From: Iris pallida
Taxonomy: Eukaryota; Streptophyta; Magnoliopsida; Asparagales; Iridaceae
Assembly: GCA_029216955.1 (NCBI GenBank)
Contig: JANAVB010002199.1
Location: 16,951,760-17,015,759 of the forward strand
Length of the DNA stretch: 64,000 bases
Direction: 5' to 3'
Shown: positions 56,261-64,000 of the stretch, one piece after another
Position numbering within the stretch: position 1 is the first letter of the stretch
Layout: each line of letters starts with the position of its first letter
The notes under the pieces: generated by a model
What the model was told of the DNA's origin: nothing
Database searches by the model: none
Seen by the model: the letters and a program-made list of their open reading frames with translations, nothing else
Program-made: the position numbers and the translations under genes

Positions 56261-57819
56261 AGCAAGTATGATAAGTTAAAGCACATTAGGACTATACAAA
56301 GTTTAAGTATAAGTGCTAAGGTGATAGCATAAATGTTAGTGATATAATAATGATTAAACTTAATTGAATGACCACAATCAAAAACATAGTTTTGATTTTA
56401 GCAACCCAAGTAAGTTTAAGATAGATAAGCTCATATCACTAATATGTAAACCAATAGGCACATATCACCAAAGATATAAGTATAAGTAGAAATGCTATAG
56501 CGATAGTATGAAGATTAGTGATAATGAAATGCTAAACTTAACATATTAACCATATTCAAAAATATGATACAATCATTGGGCCAACACTAACCGCACTGGT
56601 ATCGTTGTAGAGTTGTGCATATCGTACCCCGTACGAAAGTACTCATTTAAATGACCATGATCCACGGTATGGGATTTCACTCAACGTAGGGACTATTAAA
56701 TTAAATAAAATAATGATTGCATGGAGAGAATGGATTTCCGAGTTCTTACATGGCAGCCCCCTTGGGACGAGTAGTACCCGACGGGCCGGCTGGTTCCCAC
56801 AGATACTGTAAATCTGCCACACGGGCAGGGAACAGTATCTGCTTTTATTATTATTGTATATGGTATATTAACGGGCGTCCTGTTAGGACTCGTCTAATTC
56901 ATGCATGGCGCAATGGTTGACTGGATAGACTAGCCTTGCTTGCACATAGTAAGAACTGAGGAATCCCTATTACATAAAATTCCAGGATAACTTGGGACTC
57001 ACAATAGCAAGCCGTAGGAGTTGATTGGCCGTTCAAGATGATTTGTTTGTATACTGTGCTACTCTGTTACCTAACTGGGATGATCAGAATGTCAGGACAT
57101 GACGGGCCAACTTCTGTCCTTGTTTGGTTGGGAGGTTGGTTCGAAGTGTCGTGATGTGATGTGAATCCTAGTAGCAAGCAGAGATCTATTAGTATTCTCC
57201 TACTTACTGGTTTTAGTTCTCATGTCGTGCTCCCTTGTGGTACTTGCTATTAGAGGTCTAACCTCTCTGGTTTTGCATGGCCAGATTTAGAGCCGGTTCC
57301 CGAGGACTCAGCTTACTTCTACCTCGAAGATGGTCAACACTAGAAGGATGATCGCAGGAGGACTCGAGTGGGTTTCTTACTTCCCCGCTCGTTTTGTTAT
57401 TTACTTAATACCTTGCCGTTTGGCACCGACATGTTAGTCGGATTGTCTTGTACTTACTTTTACATGATTGTAACTAAAGTCAGGCTGCAGCTGATAACAA
57501 TTGTGTATACTTTTGCTATATCAATCTGGCTATGTTTTGTAAAGCCAGATATCAAGAACATTTTGACAGAGCGTTTGGGACGCCTTACTGCTTTATCTTA
57601 CATGTTCTCTATTACTGTTTCTTGCTTGGATGATTGAGACAATAGATGTGAAGTGACCATAGTGAGACTTATATGTAGTATGCACCCCCTCGTATGGTTA
57701 GACAGCATTGATCGTATTATACGGTATTCAATCTACCCGTAATACGTAGCTGGCTGAGTCATTCCCCCGCTCTCTAGTATTCTGGTTCTGGGGCGTGACA
57801 CCCCACCACAAATCCTTTG

Positions 57820-58065
57820 ACGGAGAATCCTTCGTCAAAGGATTCTGGCTCGCCCTACCACCAATCGAAAACTTTTTACTTCTGATGTTTTGAATATAAA
57901 TCTCTGCTTCACGTTTGGTTTTACATTTTACTCTGGTAGAGGAAGCCATGAGATTCTGGTATCAACCATAAATAATACCGATTTCGATACCAATATTGTG
58001 AACCTTGGTTAATATTAATATTTTCAAACTTCTCTAGGCTTTGGTTGAGGTGGATATCATATGAT
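57820..58065 (-). repeat. Right arm of the long inverted repeat
   Basis: Read on the minus strand it matches 52880-53133, including CATATGATATCCACCTCAAC and GTAAAACCAAACGTGAAGCA. See the left arm. Confidence 0.85.
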
Positions 58066-58269
58066 GTGGAATAGAAGACTGAGAGAGTCGAATGAGAAGC
58101 AGAAAAGTAGAGGAGGGCCAGAGAGGGGGCCTTCTTGTTGAACACGTGACGACACTCATTTAACACTCATGTGTCTATGCATCCATTTGGAATATACTCG
58201 AATAATGTGTATCCATCTTTGCAGAATTATTATCAAATGTATATGAATTACTATCTGCGACATCGTTTG

Positions 58270-59005
58270 TGGATGTACAATCGTTATCCTGATCACATGT
58301 GCGGTGTGCATGATGAATTTATACAGGGGGTAGAGCAGTTCCTGTAGTTCGTCAAGGCGTTTCCTCAGTTCATGGACCGTACCAAAATTAAGTGTTCATG
58401 TGTGAGATATCGCAACATAAAATATCATCCAAAAGTGAAAGTGACATATCATTTGTACTCGAGAGGTTTTATGCCAAATTACTATCAGTGGACCTCACAC
58501 GGAGAACTTGTGCCTTTAGCATCGGAGCTGGAGTCTAATTTGCCGTATATGGATGTCCATGACCACGCTGGTTAAGACGAATGGTGGGTGAACATGATTT
58601 TTGACACTGCGGGGCCTAGTTTTGATCCGGACAATCATGATGCGGCTGAGGAGGCACCGAATGCCGATGATGCAAAGTTCATAGAGTTGCTAGAGAATAC
58701 AAGGACTCGTTTGTATCCTGGATGTGAGGATCATTCACCGTTGGAGGTAGTTACAAGACTGCTGAGCATCAAGTCCGATTTCAACATATCTCAAGAATGT
58801 TACAACCGAATCATCGAGTTGATTATAGAGATCTTACCGTAGGGTGCAAAGTTACCTACAGACTTCTACATGTCTAAGAGGATGGTGAGATCTCTCTGGA
58901 TGGGATACGAGAAAATCGATGCATGTCGCAACGGGTGCATGTTGTACTACAAAGACGACAAGGATGAAGACGCATCCAGATTTTGTGGTGTTGATCGCTA
59001 CAAGG
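58270..59005 (+). pseudogene. CACTA (En/Spm TNPD-type) transposase, N-terminal part, with stops
   Basis: One forward frame with stops TAG 58345, TAA 58573 and TAG 58840 but no frameshift. It starts WMYNRYPDHMCGVHDEFI and continues IKCSCVRYRN, VTYHLYSRGFMPNYYQW, TSHGE (the transposase-associated zinc-binding domain). Then come FIELLENTRTRLYPGCEDHS, EVVTRLLSIKSDFNIS and MGYEKIDACRNGCMLYYKDD, all hallmarks of plant TNPD transposases. The frame is cut at 59005 by an LTR starting TGTAAAACTCC, so the catalytic region is not present. It cannot code a working transposase. Confidence 0.85.
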
Positions 59006-59848
59006 TGTAAAACTCCTAAATTTCTACTATATTTTTTTCGATTTTAGTACTGATTTAAAAATTTTGTATTGTACGTCGCGTAGTCATATTGTACGTTGAG
59101 CACAAACGACGTATTTCGGAATTGCTCGTCGAGTACGAATATGGACGAGCGTACATATTTTTAGAGAAATATTTTAATTTTAATTTTTATAGTTCAAAAT
59201 AATTTATACAATAAATACTTTGCTATCATACAAGAATTGCTAAGTTTGTTCTTTTCATTTTAAAGGCCCTTCAACTACTAATAATAAATAATATTTTTTA
59301 TTATAGAAAAATATATTTATGTAAATATTATTTGTGCATACATATATCATAATTATTTATTACCTTATTTTTAAATAAATAGTGTAATTTTTGAAATTAT
59401 TATTATTAGCATTTTTGGAAAACATATTTTTGGAAATATTTGTGACAATTTAAATTTTGATTTGATTCCATGGATACATTTAAATAGTAAACTAATATCT
59501 ATATTTGAAATTAATTTGATTTTAAACCAAAAGAATTTAATTAGATTTAATTGGAGTTAGATTTGGATTGGATTTGATTGATTTTAAATTAATACATGAA
59601 TTATCTACTTTGGGTTTTAAATAAATCATAATCCTATCTTAATGGGAATTTCCACATCCTATAAATAAACAGGTACTCCTCCATTATTTCTCCACAAGCC
59701 ACAATCATCTCCAAATATTTCTATACCCACGTGAGTGCATCGTGTCCATGTTCCCTCTCACCGTTCATTATATCATTTTTTTTTTCTATACAAGTACATT
59801 TATCCTCACCATGTCCGACACACCAGACACCATTCCTATCAATTCTTC
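59006..59848 (+). mobile_element. LTR fragment related to the block at 7339
   Basis: Starts TGTAAAACTCCTAAATTTC after CAAGG and is like 7339-7500 (TACTGATTT, GTACGTCGC, ATTGTACGTTG). A TATA box CCTATAAATAAAC lies near 59659. It ends at the CACTA terminus at 59849, near GTCCGACACACCAGACAC, a phrase also at 11190. It is truncated, so no right end or duplication can be given. Confidence 0.6.
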
Positions 59849-59867
59849 CACTACCAAAATTTATCGA

Positions 59868-60560
59868 TTTAGCGACGGCCGCATCCGTCGCTAAGACGAC
59901 GGTAATTACCATTAGCGACCGATTGTCGACGGATATTGGCCAAAAAAATCCGTCGGCAATCAGCTCGTCGCTAATAACCATCCGTCGCTAAGTTGTCGTC
60001 ACATGACGGAAAAGCGACGGATAGTCGACGTCAAAATACGAAGCATTAGCGACGCATTTCCGACAGAATGTCGTCCACCTCAGCTTTTAAGTACTGAACT
60101 GTGTAGACAATACCGACGAGAACTTCCGTCGCTAACCCGTCGCAAAAGCATATCAGATCGTATAATTTCGTCGCTAATCCGTCGATACCGTCGATATCAA
60201 GTGACGGATTAGCGACGGCTTACTGACGGAAAAGCCGTCGACCAGCTTCTGGAATTTCATGTCATTTCCAGCATCTTGGCGACGGATAAGTCGTCGCTAC
60301 GCCGTCGCAATATATCGACCGCATAGCGACGGATTAACCGTCGACCTTGTTCTGGAAATTGTTGTTATCTCCAGAATACGGGCGACGAATATGTCGTCGC
60401 TATTCCGTCGAACAATAAATCATGCCGACGGATTGTCCGTCGACCATCCGTCGCTACCTGGGAATAATTTTCAAATATCCAGTTAGCGACGGCATAACCG
60501 TCGACAAGTAGTCGGAAACTGGTGACATCCGTAGCAAAACGGTCACAAGTCCGTCGCTAA
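59868..60560. repeat. Dense GACGG/CCGTC subterminal repeats
   Basis: Dozens of TAGCGACGG, CGTCGCTA and CCGTCGAC words in both orientations over about 690 bp. They form many short pairing segments and keep the sequence open in several frames without coding meaning. Confidence 0.8.
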
Positions 60561-60605
60561 CTGAGAATATTTTGAAAAAAAAAATTACAGCTTTTTAGCT
60601 GTTCG

Positions 60606-60990
60606 CAAAAATTTGCATAAACCAAACCAATATATAATGCACACCAATTATCCAACAATCACATAGACCAAATATATTATGCACACCAATTATCCAAGAA
60701 TCACATAGACCAAAATATGCACATACGAATTTAATGCACACCAATTATCCAAGAATCATATAGACCAAACCAAATTAATATAAAATAGACATCAGTTATC
60801 CGGAAGAGTAACCTAATATCCATCGTTATAATCCGATCATTGCACAAATATTCCAAATTTTTCACAAATATTCCAAAACACATAGGAAAGAGTTGGCCAG
60901 TTACAGTAACCTAATATCCAATCCCGACGACCGATCATAGCACAAATATTCCAAAATTTTCACAAATATTCCAAAACACATAGGAAAATC
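60606..60990. repeat. Short tandem units in CACTA interior
   Basis: The unit CACACCAATTATCCAAGAATC plus ATAGACCAAA occurs three times (60606-60780), then a 90-100-bp unit with CACAAATATTCCAAAA and AACACATAGGAAA occurs twice (60790-60990). The first set returns at 63886-64000. Confidence 0.8.
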
Positions 60991-61032
60991 GACTTTGGCC
61001 TCAACAAAGACCACAAGTCAGACGATGAATCC

Positions 61033-61368
61033 TCACAGCCAGGGATGATAGTTGCGTTGAGGCATGTACCATTCTATCAGCCACTTTGCATACGAAGGCT
61101 CAATCTGGTTGAGGTCTTCTGTAGGGATAGGAGGGTCGGTCCCGATGCTACTACTCTCTGACGGTGGCTCCTCCTTAGCTTCAAGCTTGGGAGCAATCTC
61201 TTCCCTGATGGTCATCGGTTCTTCCTTGACAGTCACCGGCTCTTGTTTGACGACGGAGACTTCCTCCGTGTCGACCTCCAAGGGTTTTTTGCCTCGACCC
61301 CTTCCTCGACTAGCAGCACCACCTCGACGAGTCCTAGGAGCCATCTTTCTGACAACAGAAATTTTCAT
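61033..61368 (-). CDS. Small RG-rich/acidic open frame of unknown function
   Basis: 111 codons from an ATG at 61368, or 103 from the ATG at 61344 (MAPRTRRGGAAS). A basic RG-rich start (RGRGRGKK) is followed by an acidic part with VKQEPVTVKEEP, which holds two psi-K-x-E words like sumoylation sites, and a Trp-rich end (WLIEWYMPQRNYHPWL). I do not recognise a family. It lies inside the second CACTA element, so it could be a captured host exon or an accessory transposon protein. The AAAG|ATGGC context could also be a splice acceptor. Confidence 0.35.
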   Translation of the reverse strand: MKISVVRKMAPRTRRGGAASRGRGRGKKPLEVDTEEVSVVKQEPVTVKEEPMTIREEIAPKLEAKEEPPSESSSIGTDPPIPTEDLNQIEPSYAKWLIEWYMPQRNYHPWL

Positions 61369-61569
61369 ATAGGGTAAAGAAATTTACTCAAGTTATAAAA
61401 GTTGTGACGTTGGTTTTTTGCGTTCATCATCATTAGAGGGAGCAGCACTCGAAAAGTTATGACGTTGGTAGCATGAGAGAGTAAAAATCTGTATCACAAG
61501 ACTAACAGAATTACTATGTAATCATGTACTCACCAATAACCGGATGTAACTGGAGTCGTTGGTACTATC

Positions 61570-62315
61570 GTGCAGTAATTTGTGGATCCGCTGGTATAGG
61601 CCAGATGGACTTAGTATCTAGTGTATCAGATTAGTATCGGTCTATCGGTTTGGTATAGGACGTATCATATTGGTATCGTCCTATATCCGATATGTACATG
61701 TATCGGCCGAATAGCTAGAATTCATATTGGTCTTATCGATTTGGTATCGGTCATATCCGATAGGTATCGGCCGTGTTGGATTAGTATAGACTATTTCGGA
61801 TTAGTATCGTAGAAGGTTTAGTAACAACTGTACTTGGATTTCTCTCTTCTCGAGCTAGAATACCATTGTAAGAGAATCACCAGATCGTGATTGGCCAGTT
61901 ACAGTAACATACATACTTCATTTTCCATCAGGAAAAGCGAGATTGAAAAGGAAGTATGTATGTTCTGTAACTGGCCATCTACGCTCTCGTGACTCTATTG
62001 CAATGGTAATCTAGCTCTAGAAGAGAGAAATTCAAGTACACTTGTTACTAAACCTTCGACGATACTAATCCGAAATGGTATATAATAATCCAACACGGCC
62101 GATACCTATCGGATATGACCGATACCAAATCGATAAGGCCAATATGACTTAATGGCTATACGGCCGATACATATCGGATAGGACGATACCAATTCGCTAA
62201 GACCAATACCAACCGATACGGTCCATACCAAAACGATAGATCGATACTAATCCGACACGGTCAATACTTATAAGTACCTACGGTCCAGGAGGTTGATCCG
62301 CTAGTACATCCATGT
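61570..62315. repeat. Long imperfect hairpin (arms about 345-365 bp)
   Basis: The left arm (about 61570-61919) and right arm (about 61950-62315) are reverse complements: GATTAGTATCGGTC, GGTATCGGCCGTGTTGGATT and CAGTTACAGTAACATACATACTTC pair with matching words across a loop of about 30 bases. The arms themselves are full of (T)GGTATCGG words. A folded transcript would be a long double-stranded RNA. Confidence 0.85.
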
Positions 62316-62464
62316 ACGAACAACGAAGTAACGATCCATTTCAATTTGGATGTGAAAATCTGTATCGTAAGACAAACTAAACATAACCAGTTCTATTTTA
62401 CATGCTTAATTGTCAAGTATGGGAACGAATAGCTCAGAACACAACCCAAAATTCATTCTAGATG

Positions 62465-62764
62465 AACTCACATAATGTTTACAGTCTTGGTCTCAACTGT
62501 CTTCGATTCTATGATCCCATGTCTTAGGTTAAATAAATCACTAACCTCATCACGGTGAGTCTTGGTGTAGCACTCAAATGTGGGGCACCCGTAAATTCGT
62601 CGAGGTTTTAAATCATCGACATTGAGTTTTAAACCCTCACATAGCCTTTCTGCTTCACTTCTAGGGTCGAGCAGCATCTTCTTGCAAGCTTCGGTCTCCA
62701 GATACTTAGTGTCAAGATTCTGGACGCTTTCGTAGAGCATGTCAACGCATCCTAGCGTCAATTT
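62465..62764 (-). pseudogene. DUF674 fragment, inverted partner, rearranged
   Basis: On the minus strand it codes KLTLGCVDMLYESVQNLD, YLETEACKKMLLDPRSEAE and RRIYGCPTFECYTKTHR, identical in style to the plus-strand fragment from 62775. It then jumps to DEVSDL and HGIIESKTVETKTVNIM, in a different order from the other copy. So it is an internally shuffled copy. The 213 bp next to the centre pair almost perfectly with 62775-62987. Confidence 0.75.
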
Positions 62765-62774
62765 ACTCGGCAGG

Positions 62775-63269
62775 AAATTGACGCTAGGATGCGTTGACAT
62801 GCTCTACGAAAGCGTCCAGAATCTTGACACTAAGTATCTGGAGACCGAAGCTTGCAAGAAGATGCTGCTCGACCCTAGAAGTGAAGCAGAAAGGCTACGT
62901 GAGGGTTTAAAACTCAATGTCGATGATTTAAAACCTCGACGAATTTACGGATGCCCCACATTTGAGTGCTACACCATGACTCACCGTCTGTATAGTTCGG
63001 TTATTGGCGCTCGATGTCCCTGTGGTAAGGCAATGGATGAGGATATTGCGTAGGAGGGGGTTGCAGATAGAGGCAACAAGGATGGCGTATTTGTGAAAGG
63101 AGGGAAAAGATACATAATCACAGACGATTTGCATGTAAGGCCATTCTATTCCACGGAGTCTGCGTTGTCTATTTTCCGAAAGCATGGGATCATAGAATCG
63201 AAGACAGTTGAGACCAAGATTGTAAACATTGGCCGCGATGAGGTTAGTGATTTATGTAACCAAATGTAG
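62775..63269 (+). pseudogene. DUF674-family gene fragment captured in a transposon
   Basis: In one frame it codes LGCVDMLYESVQNLDTKYL, then RRIYGCPTFECY and GARCPCGKAM, a TAG at 63051, then DGVFVKGGKRYIITDDLHV, SALSIFRKHGIIESKTVETK and NIGRDEVSDL. The pattern (NLYESVENL, a Cys-pair CPCG, YMVTDDL, a final EALNLL-like end) is that of plant DUF674 proteins, whose role is unknown. The start of the family domain is missing; upstream codons read through the inverted arm. Stop and truncation make it a pseudogene. Confidence 0.75.
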
Positions 63270-63360
63270 TAATCTTGTAATTTAAAGTTGGAAGAACATG
63301 CAAGTAGCCTTATATATAGTTGCTGCCTCACCAGTCGAATGACTTAATTGCCAAGTATCG

Positions 63361-63527
63361 GAACGAATGGCTCAGAACACAACCAAAGATTCATTCTAGC
63401 ATACATTAGTGAGTTCATCTTGATTCTGTTACGTCCTTCAGATACTATATACGATAAGAAAATAGATGATTCAACTAATGTATGCTAGAGTGAATCTTGG
63501 CTTGTGTTCTGAGCCATCCGTTCTGAT
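63361..63527. repeat. Hairpin with about 50-bp arms
   Basis: AACGAATGGCTCAGAACACAAC.. (63361-63410) pairs with CTAATGTATGCTAGAGTGAA.. (63475-63527). Part of the left arm also occurs at 62416-62460. Confidence 0.8.
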
Positions 63528-63885
63528 TAAGCATCTTCCTTCTCCTCCACCATGGCTCTGAACCAATCTGCTCATCCCTACTTCACTTCTTTTTATTTTA
63601 TTCTCTCAGCAACATATGACATCCAGCTCAAGTGTAGAGTCGGGGGATGAGGGTCGGAGGACATCCAGCTCAAGATGAACTCACTAATGTAATACTAAGA
63701 CATCATCTACTACTATATAAGATATAGTGATAGGTTGTCGTATCATCATTGCCGAGGGATGAGGGTCGGAGGACAGGCAACTTTATCTACGGCTACATAG
63801 TTTCTGCCTCGCCAGTCGAATGGCTGCAGGGACTATGTCCTGATCACCATGTCGTACCGTAGACTAATGCAAATGGAGCTGAAAA

Positions 63886-64000
63886 AATATGCATAAACCA
63901 AACCAATATATAATGTACACCAATTATCCAAGAATCACATAGACCAAATATGCACATACGAATTTAATGCACGCCAATTATCCAAGAATCATATAGACCA
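63886..64000. repeat. Direct repeat of the 60606 region, runs off the window
   Basis: TGCATAAACCAAACCAATATAT to ATATAGACCA repeats the sequence at about 60614-60770, about 3.28 kb apart and in the same orientation. It brackets the DUF674 and hairpin region. Confidence 0.85.

Larger units (their letters stand above)
53139..57799 (+). mobile_element. Large LTR unit (probable solo LTR), 4.66 kb
   Basis: Runs from TGTCACTTTTCG to GGGGCGTGACA with the target duplication CCCCA (53134-53138, 57800-57804). No gag or pol, PBS or internal pair of LTRs was found, so a solo LTR is the simplest reading. It contains a 69-bp minisatellite, a GGACCCATT repeat near 53406-53435 and what looks like a further insertion about 54955-56260. 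Plus-strand frames have no recognisable domain. Confidence 0.75.
59849..64000 (+). mobile_element. Second CACTA transposon, left end, carrying captured sequences
   Basis: Begins CACTACCAAAATTTATCG, preceded by TTC, inside an LTR. A 700-bp subterminal region full of TTAGCGACGG/CCGTCGCTAA words (59868-60560) follows. Beyond it lie repeats, one basic frame, several hairpins and DUF674 gene pieces. No transposase is seen, and the right end lies beyond the window, so a non-autonomous gene-capturing CACTA is an inference. Confidence 0.6.

Overview
This window looks like nuclear DNA of a flowering plant. It is dominated by nested Ty3/Gypsy and Ty1/Copia LTR retrotransposons, CACTA transposons, MITE- and Helitron-like elements and AT-rich simple repeats. 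The only host-type genes seen are a short cluster of plant receptor-like/U-box-type kinase genes and captured gene fragments (DUF674) inside a transposon. Lineage below angiosperm cannot be decided from the sequence.

Layout. (i) 1-3209 is an almost exact copy of 37528-40736, including the same junction between two retrotransposons, and stops at a run of Ns (3210-3222); it may be an assembly duplicate. (ii) 3223-44155 is a Russian-doll stack. The oldest layer, in pieces, is a minus-strand Gypsy element with a primer-binding site (PBS) fitting tRNA-Arg, as in Ogre/Tat elements (4498-4943, 27512-29641, 43786-about 44155). Into it went an LTR ending at 4497, element A (4944-27511, duplication GCCTG) and a Copia element (29642-43785, duplication CGACG). 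Element B (15562-27070, duplication GATAG) sits in the right LTR of A. A gag-only element here called TG1 (31008-39443, duplication ACCGC) sits in the Copia polyprotein gene. Every level is supported by target-site duplications that I read directly.

A, B and TG1 share a style: very long LTRs (3 to 7 kb), little or no coding capacity (none, a broken gag, and an open gag with no pol), and a PBS that fits the 3' end of plant tRNA-Ile rather than initiator tRNA-Met. B and TG1 match the TR-GAG type of non-autonomous element, which would have to use enzymes supplied by a partner element.

(iii) 44156-51117 is the gene-bearing part: a Copia-like solo LTR, one two-exon kinase gene (45958-47085, minus), a decayed tandem paralogue (47170-48561, minus) with a 20-residue repeat array, and small MITE, Helitron and SINE-like sequences. 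(iv) 51118-64000 holds two CACTA termini with TAGCGACG-type subterminal repeats, a CACTA TNPD-type transposase pseudogene, a 4.66-kb LTR unit (53139-57799, duplication CCCCA) and, in the second CACTA, several long hairpins, one made from two head-to-head DUF674 gene pieces.
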